64,000 bases of DNA, from contig DKDP01000051.1 of assembly GCA_002449395.1 (NCBI GenBank), forward strand, positions 37,956 through 101,955, read 5' to 3'. Source of the DNA: Ruminococcaceae bacterium UBA6845. GTDB taxonomy: Bacteria > Bacillota > Clostridia > Oscillospirales > Acutalibacteraceae. Below the pieces are notes generated by a model, which saw nothing but the letters and a program-made list of their open reading frames with translations, was not told the origin of the DNA and did no database searches. Every line of letters begins with the position of its first letter. Within the stretch, counting starts at the first letter, position 1. Positions 18,042 through 26,249 of this stretch are shown piece by piece. The translations under genes were made by a program, and so were the position numbers.

Positions 18042-18071
18042 AGTATAGCGAGTATGAACACAAAAAGTCTA
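18042..18071 (-). promoter_or_regulatory. Possible promoter and C-box region of the controller gene
   Basis: TAGACT, 18 bases, TATACT on the minus strand, a weak promoter as expected for an activated gene. AGTAT repeats (18042-18055 on the plus strand) overlap the -10 box and could be part of a C-box. Assignment is tentative. Confidence 0.4.
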
Positions 18072-18221
18072 CATACAATAAGTATCTTTAATGCATATCT
18101 TCAAAAATTGTTTTGTTTTATAGCTTATTGCTCCCTTTTCACTTGAATTTTACTACATTTTGTGCTAAACTTAACAAAGATTGTCTATATACTTGGATTT
18201 TAATGCCATGGAGGAAATAAG

Positions 18222-19850
18222 ATGAAGTCAAAAGTCAACTTCAAAAAATACGGTACTTTTCCGGATATGGATACCGTCAAGGATATCGTTATCTACGGTG
18301 CAAAAAAGGGTACGGACAGGAAGCAGTACGCTTTTAAGGATATGAACGGTAACTATTGCGAAAAGAACTTCAACGAGGTTTTTTACGACGCAACAGGCTT
18401 GGGTCAGCACCTTTATACCCTCGGTCTGCGTGGCAAAAAGGTTGCGATTCTCAGCGAAAACAGCTATTACTGGATTGCCGCTTTCTACTCGATCGCTACG
18501 GGCAAAATGACGGCGATTCCGCTTGATCCTAAGCTGCCGAACGATGATCTTACCGACCTTATGGTGAGAAGCGGCTGCGACGCAATTTATTACACAAAGG
18601 ATTTTTCTTCCGCAATTGAAATGATGAAAGCGAATCCCGAGGTAAAGCTCACCGAATATCTCAAGCTCGAGGACTTTGACAAGCTGGTTGAGGCGGGACA
18701 CACGGAGATGGACAACGGCGCCGACAACTATCTCGACGACGAGGTTAAGCCCGACGATCTCGGATTCATTGTATACACATCCGGCACAACGGGCAAAAGC
18801 AAGGGCGTTATGCTCACCCAGAAAAACGTTGCAAGCAATGCGATTGCCACCTGCCGTGCGATGACGGCAAGTCAAACCGTCGCATTTCTTCCGTTCAACC
18901 ACACCCTTTCGTGGGCAAGCGCACTTTTCGCAAGTCCCCTGCTCGCCGAGTGGGGCTACATATGCGGAAGTCTGAGAAATCTGCAAAAGGATATGTTCAC
19001 ATACCACCCTCAGCACATAACCGCTGTTCCCCTTGCCGTTGAAACAATATATAAGAAAATATGGTTCACCGCAAGGAAAGAGGGCAAAGAGGAGAAGCTC
19101 AAGAAGGGCATAAAGCTGAGCAAGTTCCTTATGAAGCTCGGTATTGATGTTCGCCGAAAGCTCTTTAAAGAGGTTATCGACAATCTCGGCGGCAATCTCG
19201 AAATGATTATTTGCGGCGGTGCATTCCTCGACCCGAAATACGAAAACGGTCTTTATGAGTTGGGAATCCAGGTAATCAACGGCTACGGCACAACCGAGTG
19301 TTCGCCGATCATCACCTGCAACAGGCTTAATAACTTTAAATTCGGCAGTGCAGGTTATGCGCTCGAATGCAACGATGTTATGATCAAGGATCCCGACGAT
19401 GAAGGTGTCGGCGAGGTCTATGCCAAAGGCACAAACGTTATGATCGGCTACTATAACGAGCCCGAGGCAACCGCAGACGCCTTTGACGGCGAATGGTTCA
19501 AAACAGGCGACTACGGATATATGGACAAGAACGGATTCCTTTTCCTCAGGGGCAGAAAGAAGAATCTCATCGTTCTCTCGAACGGCAAGAATGTTTCCCC
19601 CGAGGAAATCGAGGACAAGCTGATGAGCGTTGACTACATCAAGGAGGTTGTTGTCTACGAGGAGGACGGCGCAATAACCGCCGAATTTTATCTTGACACA
19701 ACAGAAACTCCCGACGCAAAGGATCGCCTGAAAAAGGATGTTCGAGCGATCAATATGCAGCTCCCCGCATACAAGCAGGTTACAAGGACAAAGATCCGTG
19801 ACACGGAATTTCCGAAAACAACAACGTTAAAGATCAAAAGAAAATATTAA
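18222..19850 (+). CDS. AMP-dependent synthetase, long-chain acyl-CoA ligase-like
   Basis: ANL-superfamily enzyme that adenylates a carboxylic acid and forms a thioester, probably with CoA. The 542-residue protein shows the P-loop YTSGTTGKSKGVMLT near residue 186, GYGTTECSP near 359, the hinge TGDYGYMDKNGFLFLRGRKK and the catalytic lysine region TTTLKIKRKY at the extreme C-terminus. It resembles FadD-type long-chain ligases. The substrate is not determined; an acyl-ACP ligase is possible. It is monocistronic between the restriction cassette and a terminator, with a GGAGG site at the start. Confidence 0.87.
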   Translation: MKSKVNFKKYGTFPDMDTVKDIVIYGAKKGTDRKQYAFKDMNGNYCEKNFNEVFYDATGLGQHLYTLGLRGKKVAILSENSYYWIAAFYSIATGKMTAIPLDPKLPNDDLTDLMVRSGCDAIYYTKDFSSAIEMMKANPEVKLTEYLKLEDFDKLVEAGHTEMDNGADNYLDDEVKPDDLGFIVYTSGTTGKSKGVMLTQKNVASNAIATCRAMTASQTVAFLPFNHTLSWASALFASPLLAEWGYICGSLRNLQKDMFTYHPQHITAVPLAVETIYKKIWFTARKEGKEEKLKKGIKLSKFLMKLGIDVRRKLFKEVIDNLGGNLEMIICGGAFLDPKYENGLYELGIQVINGYGTTECSPIITCNRLNNFKFGSAGYALECNDVMIKDPDDEGVGEVYAKGTNVMIGYYNEPEATADAFDGEWFKTGDYGYMDKNGFLFLRGRKKNLIVLSNGKNVSPEEIEDKLMSVDYIKEVVVYEEDGAITAEFYLDTTETPDAKDRLKKDVRAINMQLPAYKQVTRTKIRDTEFPKTTTLKIKRKY

Positions 19851-19886
19851 AAATGAGGTTGTCCGCAAAGACAACCTCATAATTTT
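19849..19886. terminator. Bidirectional terminator
   Basis: TGAGGTTGTC (19854-19863) pairs perfectly with GACAACCTCA (19870-19879). A T-run follows on the plus strand (AATTTTT) and on the minus strand (TTTTTAA), serving the convergent ligase and XRE/membrane genes. Confidence 0.88.
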
Positions 19887-20893
19887 TACCGTCTCTTCCG
19901 TTGCTTGGCTATTCCGCAGCCGATAAGACCGATTCCGACTGCGGCGCACGTAACCAACACCGTCAACAGCACATTTCCGTTGGTGTATGTCGCCCAATCC
20001 GACAGGTTGATTTTCATATCGGTCGGCACGCCAAATACAGAGCCGACAAAATAGTTTGCAAAGAACGCATAAATTCCGAAAATAATTGTGCAGATTCCGC
20101 CTTTTATCAATCCGTTAAGCCTGAGACTGACCACAAGACCCGTTATCATAAACGGTCCGAAGCAATAAAGCACTGTCAGCTCGGCACTTCTCAAATCAAT
20201 CGGAGTAAGAATCTGAACCGTTGCGACTAGAATAATCGTCAACAGCATATCGGCAGCAAAACTTATTAATGTTTTATGTGTTGAAACAAATGCGTTCCTT
20301 GAATATTTTTTCAAAATAATCGGCAGGAATACGGCAACATATCCGAGCAATGTACCCACAACCGCCGTAGGTACCCACGCAGCGCTTTTGGTCGTGATTC
20401 CGCAAACAATGAGCAAAATTACTACGCCTGCCGCAGACGATCCGAGATATGCGATCAGCTTTTTATTTGCGAAGAAATTTGTGACGGACGGGAAGAAAAG
20501 GAATGCACATAAAAGACTCACAAAAACAATAAGCAGGGTTGCAAAAGGCATTACGTCGCACAGGGCGCAAATCAGGCAAATCAGCAGGGTCAACAGATAT
20601 GCCGACGTAGGAATCCAAAACATCATCTTCTTTATCTTTTCATATTTTGCCGACTGCTTTTGAAGTCTCCTGTACGAGGTATCCTCCGATGCGGTAATCA
20701 GCTCCTTTTCACTGATTCCCAACACACGGCATATATCCGAGATCATCGTTATATCGGGATAGTTCACTCCCCTCTCCCATTTTGAAACTGCGGATTCGGT
20801 AACAAAAAGCTGTTCGGCAAACTGTTTCTGAGATAGTCCCGATTCCTCTCTTTTGGCTCGGATAAATTTTCCAAGCATATTTTTCTCGATCAT
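19886..20893 (-). CDS. XRE HTH domain fused to a multi-spanning membrane domain
   Basis: The 335-residue protein has an N-terminal HTH_3 domain (about 6-65: IRAKREESGLSQKQFAEQLF...SKWERGVNYPD) and then about eight hydrophobic segments from residue 90 onward. It is therefore likely a membrane-tethered transcription regulator that senses something in or across the membrane. The signal and target genes are unknown. The gene has a strong promoter and a structured leader of about 95 bases whose early AGTCC can pair with the Shine-Dalgarno region. No partner gene is adjacent. Confidence 0.8.
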   Translation of the reverse strand: MIEKNMLGKFIRAKREESGLSQKQFAEQLFVTESAVSKWERGVNYPDITMISDICRVLGISEKELITASEDTSYRRLQKQSAKYEKIKKMMFWIPTSAYLLTLLICLICALCDVMPFATLLIVFVSLLCAFLFFPSVTNFFANKKLIAYLGSSAAGVVILLIVCGITTKSAAWVPTAVVGTLLGYVAVFLPIILKKYSRNAFVSTHKTLISFAADMLLTIILVATVQILTPIDLRSAELTVLYCFGPFMITGLVVSLRLNGLIKGGICTIIFGIYAFFANYFVGSVFGVPTDMKINLSDWATYTNGNVLLTVLVTCAAVGIGLIGCGIAKQRKRR

Positions 20894-20988
20894 ATGATCA
20901 GTCCTTTCAGAAGTTGAAGATGGCAGTCGAAAACCGAGCTCGGCGAACGGCGCCTGTTCACGTACCGGTTTCGGACTTTCACCTTGCC
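20894..20988 (-). promoter_or_regulatory. Structured 5' leader, possible riboswitch-like element
   Basis: On the minus strand TGGCA (near 20989-20985) can pair with TGCCA (20925-20921). Inside, GTCCGAAACCG (20977-20967) pairs with CGGTTTTCGAC (20937-20927) apart from one mismatch, and GGCG/CGCC forms an inner stem around CCGTT. AGTCC (20977-20973) is also complementary to GGACT in the ribosome site (20904-20900), so an alternative fold could hide the start of the XRE/membrane gene. No known riboswitch family was recognised. Confidence 0.5.
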
Positions 20989-20991
20989 ATA

Positions 20992-21020
20992 ATTCTACGC
21001 CGACGGCATAAAAATGTCAA
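20992..21020 (-). promoter_or_regulatory. Promoter of the XRE/membrane regulator
   Basis: TTGACA, 17 bases, TAGAAT on the minus strand. The predicted transcript begins at the foot of the structured leader. Confidence 0.78.
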
Positions 21021-21143
21021 TGGACTGTCAGTCAAGTGACGCATCTGCGCCGTTTCAAAGATCTAAGACGATAAATCAAGGTTCAGCAAGTAATGTTCGA
21101 CTTGAGCACAATCAAAATTTTTCAAAAATATTTGAAAAAACAC

Positions 21144-21172
21144 TTGATTTTATACGAATTATAGTATATAAT
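21144..21172 (+). promoter_or_regulatory. Promoter of tRNA-Pro
   Basis: TTGATT, 17 bases, TATAAT, ending 13 bases before the mature tRNA. The stretch between this and 21020 holds nothing recognised. Confidence 0.75.
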
Positions 21173-21185
21173 ATTCAAGCGTTGT

Positions 21186-21261
21186 CGGGGTGTAGCGCAG
21201 ATGGTAGCGTGCTTGGTTCGGGACCAAGAGGCCGTGGGTTCAAATCCCGCCACTCCGACCA
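21186..21261 (+). tRNA. tRNA-Pro (anticodon CGG)
   Basis: Acceptor stem CGGGGTG/CACTCCG with one G-T pair, anticodon loop TTCGGGA giving CGG, T-loop GGTTCAAATCC and an encoded CCA end. Single-gene transcript. Confidence 0.95.
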
Positions 21262-21262
21262 A

Positions 21263-21292
21263 AAGGCACTTGCGAGAGCAAGTGCCTTTTTT
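21263..21292 (+). terminator. Terminator of tRNA-Pro
   Basis: AAGGCACTTGC pairs perfectly with GCAAGTGCCTT around GAGA, followed by TTTT. Confidence 0.88.
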
Positions 21293-21416
21293 CAATGAGA
21301 TAAAACCGTTTGGGGATTGGTGAAGCGTTCTGCGGTGGGGGGTGACTGATTTAACTTCACACCGTCTATGTTGATATTTTACTAATATATTTTTTTGCAA
21401 TTAATCAGATTTTTCC

Positions 21417-21443
21417 GAGTCGCTTTTGCGGCTCTTTTTTTAT
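21417..21443 (+). terminator. Terminator-like hairpin upstream of an unknown gene
   Basis: GAGTCGC/GCGGCTC stem with TTTT loop followed by seven T. It lies between tRNA-Pro and the promoter at 21456; no gene ends directly before it, so it may be a back-up terminator. Confidence 0.65.
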
Positions 21444-21455
21444 AGAAAACGATTC

Positions 21456-21484
21456 TTGACAACTCACAGGCTAAATGTTATTCT
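21456..21484 (+). promoter_or_regulatory. Promoter of the 402-residue unknown membrane protein
   Basis: TTGACA, 17 bases, TATTCT, about 50 bases before the start codon. Confidence 0.65.
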
Positions 21485-21533
21485 GTATTTTGGAAAGTTG
21501 AAATAATCTGCGAATACGGAAAAGGATGATAAT

Positions 21534-22742
21534 ATGAAATTCCCGAAATTAAGGCAAACCGCTTTGTGCAACTTCGTTTTGTTTTTACCTTTGATATTAT
21601 GCTTTTTGCCGCTTATATTGATCGGCTTCGGGGACTACGGCGTTTTCGGCTTGCTTGTTATTCCCGGAATGATTCTTGCACTTGTTTACATTTTTAAAAA
21701 CTTTACATTCCTTATGCTGATGGATTTTACTTTAGGAACAATAAAAGCGCAGAAAAAAGATGCAGAGGAATTTCGAACGGATAAGAACGGAAAAACACGT
21801 AAAGAAATTGAGCGAAGGTTTATTATACGATGCGAGTCGTTCGGCAAAAATGAATCCGTAATGAACAAGGAGCTTATGCCCGTGTGTCTTGTTCACAAAG
21901 CCGTTCCGTCGATGCAGGTTTTCTATTCCGTTATCAACAAAAACGTCGCCGTTTTTTCTTTTGAATCTCTCACTGAAAAGGAATTTGAAAACGCTCTAAA
22001 GCTGGCACGGATTCATCTGAGATCAATTGCAAACAGCAAGGATAAATTAAAAAAATTCAGAACAAAAGAGGAGAAAAATGCTCCCGCCTGTCGAGCGGAT
22101 GTTGCGATATTCCTCGTAGATAACCTTGACGAGTCAATAAAACAGCGTGTCAGGAAAGAATGTATTTCAACCGACACCACGTGCTTTTTGCCGTGTGTTG
22201 TTGACTGCAAAAACGGAGCATATTATTTTGACGCCGAAAAGGAATTTTTCGAGTTCGGTATGATGGCAAAGCCGCCGAGAAACTACGCTATTTCGATCGC
22301 CAAGAAGATACTTTTCAGCGGCAGGCCGCCTTATAAAACCTCCACTCCCGCTCCGCTGAAACACCCCGAGGATGAGGAGGTTCTGAATATGTCGCTTTGG
22401 GATTTTTATAAAGACTTCAAAAACACAAGTGTTAAAGAAGAAAACGATTTTTTAAAGGAAGTGCGCAGACAGCTTAAAAAGCTTGAAGAGGGTAAATTTG
22501 AAATAATTGACGAAATTGTCTACTTCAAGCAGAATGACAGAATCATCACTTTGCCGCTCCTTCCCGAGGCGGATAACGAAAAGGATGTGTTCCTTACCGT
22601 TGACGATGCGTGCTTTTGCAGAGGAAATGATAAATATCCACGCAAAAGACTGCTGAAGAAGATTGAGAAAAATGCCGCACTTCATTACATTGCCGACGAG
22701 CTCAAAAAGCAGGGCTACACAGTCGATTTTGATGAAATATAA
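21534..22742 (+). CDS. Uncharacterised membrane-anchored protein
   Basis: The 402-residue protein was not recognised. It has two hydrophobic segments near the N-terminus (about 11-32 and 36-62), then a soluble region rich in Lys and Glu. That region includes a predicted helical stretch around KLARIHLRSIANSKDKLKKF and a long charged C-terminal part (about 280-402). The topology suggests a hairpin anchor with a large cytoplasmic domain. The start follows AAAGGATGATAAT. It is monocistronic with its own promoter and terminator, so context gives no functional clue. Confidence 0.75.
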   Translation: MKFPKLRQTALCNFVLFLPLILCFLPLILIGFGDYGVFGLLVIPGMILALVYIFKNFTFLMLMDFTLGTIKAQKKDAEEFRTDKNGKTRKEIERRFIIRCESFGKNESVMNKELMPVCLVHKAVPSMQVFYSVINKNVAVFSFESLTEKEFENALKLARIHLRSIANSKDKLKKFRTKEEKNAPACRADVAIFLVDNLDESIKQRVRKECISTDTTCFLPCVVDCKNGAYYFDAEKEFFEFGMMAKPPRNYAISIAKKILFSGRPPYKTSTPAPLKHPEDEEVLNMSLWDFYKDFKNTSVKEENDFLKEVRRQLKKLEEGKFEIIDEIVYFKQNDRIITLPLLPEADNEKDVFLTVDDACFCRGNDKYPRKRLLKKIEKNAALHYIADELKKQGYTVDFDEI

Positions 22743-22748
22743 CAAGAC

Positions 22749-22782
22749 GAAACAGCGACCCGCATAAGCGAGCCGCTGTTTC
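22749..22782 (+). terminator. Terminator after the unknown membrane protein
   Basis: GAAACAGCG pairs with CGCTGTTTC around a 16-base loop; the T-run is weak (TATTC). Confidence 0.55.
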
Positions 22783-23118
22783 TATTCAGCAAAGAGTTTA
22801 TATAATAAGCGGAAGGGGTTGGTAACCGCTCTATATAACTTTTTTGATGCGCCGCCGCACAAATTGCGGCACATTCCTGTTTAAATCTGTTTCGTCATAT
22901 TATGCAACATCGCACACCCTAATTGAACGATATTGCTTAAAAAATCTCCGAAAGCGCATCCGTCTCATTATTCCGGCAACTCAAAGAAGAGGAACACACA
23001 GGCAAACCGAAGTGCGCAGTTTGCCGTGACGGTGGGTCATCGCAGATCGCAAGGCGTCTGCGCTTTCAGTAACCGTCGGTTTTGAAGCCGTTTCAAATTA
23101 CTTTTCGGAGATGTACTG
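22783..23118. other. Intergenic stretch without recognised features
   Basis: No convincing gene, RNA or repeat was seen in these 336 bases. Small hairpins occur (GCCGC/GCGGC near 22853-22875; CGCAGA/TCTGCG near 23041-23062, downstream of the flavodoxin gene), but none has a clear T-run. Confidence 0.5.
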
Positions 23119-23541
23119 TCATACCAGTGCCGCACCGAGTGCCTTGCAGTCATCCAATGCGTCGTCATCAGGAGCGTCATTGCAAATCACGAAGTCGCAA
23201 GCCATAACAGCTCCGTCGCCCTTGCAGGTCTCCTCCCAGTTGCGCATCCATTCACCGTCGCCCCAGCCGTAGGAGCCGAAAAGTGCAATTTTCTTGCCGC
23301 CGAGCTTTGCCTCACAGTCGCTGAACATCGGTTCAAACTCACTGTCCTCAAGCTGTTCAACTCCCATTGACGGGCAGCCGAATGCGATTGCGTCAAAATC
23401 ATCCATCATTCCTGCATCAAATTCCGAAGCGGTCATAACGGAAACATCTGCGCCCTTTTCCTTTGCGCCGTCCGCAACAGCCTGCGCCATTGCCTCGGTG
23501 TTACCTGTTCCGCTCCAGTATACAACTGCTATCTTACTCAT
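23119..23541 (-). CDS. Flavodoxin
   Basis: A 140-residue FMN-binding electron carrier that can replace ferredoxin when iron is scarce. The phosphate-binding loop is WSGTGNTEAMA (residues 9-19), and FMN-flanking loops are seen as GCPSMGVEQLED and GSYGWGDGEWM. Length and acidity are typical of clostridial short-chain flavodoxins. It follows the DUF3793 gene by 24 bases on the same strand, and a GTTAGC-type palindrome upstream of that pair suggests metal-dependent control (inference). Confidence 0.93.
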   Translation of the reverse strand: MSKIAVVYWSGTGNTEAMAQAVADGAKEKGADVSVMTASEFDAGMMDDFDAIAFGCPSMGVEQLEDSEFEPMFSDCEAKLGGKKIALFGSYGWGDGEWMRNWEETCKGDGAVMACDFVICNDAPDDDALDDCKALGAALV

Positions 23542-23565
23542 TTTTAATCAGACCTTTCATATTAA

Positions 23566-24117
23566 TTACGCCGCAACTGTCAGCCTGTCAAGACTTCTGC
23601 CGCCGGCAAACAGTTCGCAGTATATTCGTTTACATTTTTTATATTGGGCAAATTTTTTCTTTGCTGCAGCCTCGTCGCCGTAAACTTTCCAGCATCCGAC
23701 GCATTTACAGCCCTCGGCTTTGTTCTCGATAAAGCCCTTGACGTCCTCGGGCGGATATCCAAGGAACAAGCCTATTTCGTGCGGGAAGCACTCACTGCTT
23801 CTCAAACGTTTCATAAGCTCGCATACGCAGTGCTCGGGGCTTTTGCACGAATATCCAAGTTCACTCAGCAGTCCCTCTGCCGTGTCACGGTTAAGATCCG
23901 TCGAAAGCCTTGACGGACGGTAAACGTAAATCAACGCACGTCCCTTGTCAAACTTCATCGGGAGGATTCGCAAGCCCTTTGGTGCAAGCTGTCGGTTCCA
24001 ACTCCGAACGCAATTTTTCAATTCATTCGGATCATCAAAAAAGCACGAAAAAAGATTGCCTGTCTTAATTCCCGCAAGTGTGGGCGAACAATGCTGTATC
24101 AAGAGTTCCTCTGACAT
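23566..24117 (-). CDS. DUF3793 family protein
   Basis: The 183-residue protein matches the DUF3793 pattern: HCSPTLAGIKTGNLFSC at the N-terminus, then CPSR-like YVYRPSRL, LGYSC, HEIGLFLGYPPEDVKGFI and CVGCWKVYGD in the C-terminal half. Molecular function is unknown; genes of this family are commonly found beside flavodoxin genes in clostridia (recalled, not checked). The second ATG (24117) has a seven-base distance to GGAGG, the first (24123) only one, so 24117 is chosen. It is co-transcribed with flavodoxin. Confidence 0.85.
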   Translation of the reverse strand: MSEELLIQHCSPTLAGIKTGNLFSCFFDDPNELKNCVRSWNRQLAPKGLRILPMKFDKGRALIYVYRPSRLSTDLNRDTAEGLLSELGYSCKSPEHCVCELMKRLRSSECFPHEIGLFLGYPPEDVKGFIENKAEGCKCVGCWKVYGDEAAAKKKFAQYKKCKRIYCELFAGGRSLDRLTVAA

Positions 24118-24138
24118 ACTCATTCCTCCCACATTTTG

Positions 24139-24154
24139 GTTAGCGTATGCTAAC
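24139..24154 (-). promoter_or_regulatory. Palindromic operator upstream of DUF3793-flavodoxin
   Basis: GTTAGC-GTAT-GCTAAC is a perfect 6-4-6 inverted repeat 22 bases before the start codon. Its GTTAG...CTAAC form recalls operators of DtxR/IdeR-type metal regulators. No such regulator is encoded in the window. Confidence 0.5.
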
Positions 24155-24258
24155 TGCGATATATTTTTTAAAGCCCCTCGGCTTTACGAACATTATTTTA
24201 CACGCAAAGCGGAGCTTTCTCCACTCCGAAAAGGTAGGAAAAAGCTCCGATCGGACAA

Positions 24259-25212
24259 TTATTTTCTGTTTGCTTTTCTGTACTCGCTCGGCGTAACTCC
24301 CTTTACCTCACGGAAAGCCCTCGCAAACTTACTGCTGTTGTCATAGCCGTGATCGCCTGCGATATCCATAACGGTTTTGTCGGTATACTCAAGCATATAC
24401 GCCGCAGACTCCATTTTCAGCGCACGTGTATATGCGTAGAGCGAAACACCATAGACTCCCTTGAACACATTCTTAATCTGAGTGCCTGAGATGTGAAAAT
24501 GCTCCGAAAGCTGTTCAAGCGTAACACGGTGATCCATATTTTCCACGAGATACTCACTAACCGATTTTGCAAGCTCGACCTGCGGACGAGAATATACCTC
24601 ATTTTTCAGTCCGTCCTTTTCCGTGTTCAGCACACTGAGGAAAAGCAAAAGCTCCAGAACCTTTATCTTGAAATATCCCTTTTTAATCTCCTCGGGAACC
24701 GAATAAAGCTCCGAAAAGATATGCTCAACCGACGGATTCGATCTTGCGATAAAAAAGCTGTCGGTTCCGCAGAATTTTTCGGCTATTGCCTGCGGACGTA
24801 CATTGACATCCTCAAGGAAACAGGAAAGACAGGCAGGAGCTTTTTTGATATCTATACGAACCGTTATCCCGTGATAATGATTGAGCGGAAAACAAATCGT
24901 ATCGGACTTCTCCCCTGCTCTTCCGATTACGAGATCGCCGGGCGCAACATAGCAAAATTCGTCACGGTAATGGCACTCCATTCGACCCTCACGGCAATGA
25001 TTGATTTCAATGACATTGCCGCCTGTCGGCTTTAGATTTTCAACCTTACTTATATGAGCGTCGTTATACACAAGATCAATTCCGCAGAAAACCGAATATG
25101 CCGTTGTGCAGAATCGTCCGTTCTCGTCCGCAATCTCTCTGACCTCTCCGCAGGATTCCTGTGCAGACATATTTTTTATTTGACATTTATCAATACAATT
25201 TTTCTCTGACAT
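24259..25212 (-). CDS. AraC-family transcription regulator
   Basis: The 317-residue protein has a cupin-like N-terminal sensing region (about 50-150) and a C-terminal double-HTH AraC domain (about 215-312). That domain includes VTLEQLSEHFHISGTQIKNVFK and the signature MDIAGDHGYDNSSKFARAFREVKGVTPSEYR. Family members of this arrangement often regulate iron or siderophore functions in clostridia, and its divergence-free placement beside DUF3793/flavodoxin suggests a role there (inference). A weak hairpin (24208-24250) follows the gene. Confidence 0.9.
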   Translation of the reverse strand: MSEKNCIDKCQIKNMSAQESCGEVREIADENGRFCTTAYSVFCGIDLVYNDAHISKVENLKPTGGNVIEINHCREGRMECHYRDEFCYVAPGDLVIGRAGEKSDTICFPLNHYHGITVRIDIKKAPACLSCFLEDVNVRPQAIAEKFCGTDSFFIARSNPSVEHIFSELYSVPEEIKKGYFKIKVLELLLFLSVLNTEKDGLKNEVYSRPQVELAKSVSEYLVENMDHRVTLEQLSEHFHISGTQIKNVFKGVYGVSLYAYTRALKMESAAYMLEYTDKTVMDIAGDHGYDNSSKFARAFREVKGVTPSEYRKANRK

Positions 25213-25236
25213 TTTCTTCTCCGAAATTTTTTCTTC

Positions 25237-25265
25237 ATTATATCAATATGATATCGTTGTGTCAA
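25237..25265 (-). promoter_or_regulatory. Consensus promoter of the araC-type gene with internal palindrome
   Basis: TTGACA, 17 bases, TATAAT on the minus strand, both perfect. The spacer and -10 contain ATATCATATTGATAT, a near-perfect palindrome that would let a repressor cover the promoter. Confidence 0.8.
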
Positions 25266-25294
25266 CAAAAAAGGCTGCCGCCGAAGCGACAACC
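25266..25294 (-). terminator. Terminator after the SGNH hydrolase gene
   Basis: GGTTGTCGC pairs with GCGGCAGCC (two G-T pairs) around TTCG, followed by six T. It abuts the -35 box of the next promoter. Confidence 0.82.
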
Positions 25295-25300
25295 CCAATT

Positions 25301-26152
25301 TTAAAATGCAAAGTTAAAGTTACCCGTTGCAACATTGGCAAGGAAGATCAGAATCTGACCGATCGGCGTACCGAAATATTCGATAAGATAATCCCTGTCA
25401 ATTCCCTGCGCATTGACCGTTATGTCGGCAGATGATGCAAGTCCGATACTGCAAAGCTCTGACTGAACGCATTTTGCAAGCTCAATATTGCCCTGTGCAT
25501 TCGGGTGAATTGTATCGGTTGATACACAGTCTCTTCTGCCGTCGAACACCTCGCTTGTGTCAACGACGTAGATATTCTGTGGTTTTTCCTCGCAGTATTT
25601 CTCGATTGCGTCATTGATGCGCTTCGCCGCCTCTTTATACGGCTTTCTCGCATAGTCAAAGGTCCACGATGTGTAAAGAAGCTGAACAAGTATCACTGCG
25701 TCGGGATTCAGGTCGTGAATCCTGTCCATACTCTTTGAAAAATTCTCGTAGTAGGTCTCGCCGATCTTGTCGAATTTTGAATAATCGTTGAAGATAATTC
25801 CCTGCGCAATGAGCAAGGCGGCGTGGTCAAGCAGGAAGTCGTTTCCGCCGACGGATACGCTGATAACATCAGCCCATTTAACTGCCTCAATATATTCCTC
25901 ATCAGTCGAGAGGTGGTTGCAAAGTCCGACACTGTTTCTTCCCATAACGCCGAGATTTTTGTAGTTATATCCGTTCGTGTCGGCAACAATTTTGCCGTAG
26001 GACGCCTCATCCGGATTTTTAATTCCGAATCCCTCGGCTATTGAATCGCCGATCACAAGATAATTCAGCGCCTCTTTTGCACTCGCCGCAACGGAAACAA
26101 TTCCGATACAGATAACGACCGCAAGAATAACCGCAACGCTTTTCTTAAACAT
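25301..26152 (-). CDS. Secreted SGNH/GDSL-type hydrolase
   Basis: The 283-residue protein has a signal peptide (about 1-27, ending ASAKE) and the SGNH blocks: nucleophile Ser in VIGDSIAEGFG, GRNSVGLC, SVGGNDFLL and the catalytic pair in TDTIHPNAQG. It is likely an extracellular esterase, perhaps acting on acylated glycans; the substrate is unknown. The C-terminus (about 260-283) is hydrophobic and could hold it at the membrane. A terminator lies only 20 bases upstream, so expression may depend on read-through from the small-peptide transcript. Confidence 0.87.
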   Translation of the reverse strand: MFKKSVAVILAVVICIGIVSVAASAKEALNYLVIGDSIAEGFGIKNPDEASYGKIVADTNGYNYKNLGVMGRNSVGLCNHLSTDEEYIEAVKWADVISVSVGGNDFLLDHAALLIAQGIIFNDYSKFDKIGETYYENFSKSMDRIHDLNPDAVILVQLLYTSWTFDYARKPYKEAAKRINDAIEKYCEEKPQNIYVVDTSEVFDGRRDCVSTDTIHPNAQGNIELAKCVQSELCSIGLASSADITVNAQGIDRDYLIEYFGTPIGQILIFLANVATGNFNFAF

Positions 26153-26171
26153 CTTCAACTGCAACACCCCA

Positions 26172-26215
26172 TAAAAAATAAATTCAAGGAAACACAAATT
26201 CTGCATTTCCTTGAA
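26172..26215 (-). terminator. Terminator between the small-peptide gene and the SGNH gene
   Basis: TTCAAGGAAA and TTTCCTTGAA (26183-26192, 26206-26215) form a perfect ten-base stem, followed on the minus strand by TTTATTTTTTA. It could end the small-peptide transcript or act as an attenuator for the hydrolase gene. Confidence 0.85.
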
Positions 26216-26249
26216 TAATTATACTAAAATAATTTTCAATTGTCAACGA

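Noticed and set aside
15032..18071. Phage-defence island larger than a single restriction system
   Set aside because: Flanking genes (mfd, HAD phosphatase, acyl-CoA ligase) are ordinary chromosomal genes, and no further defence gene, integrase or attachment repeat was seen.
18228..19016. Minus-strand frame within the acyl-CoA ligase gene
   Set aside because: Antisense to a gene with intact adenylation motifs; no promoter or ribosome site seen.
21122..21400. Minus-strand frame of 92 codons across tRNA-Pro
   Set aside because: It covers a complete cloverleaf, its promoter and its terminator, so it is not protein-coding.
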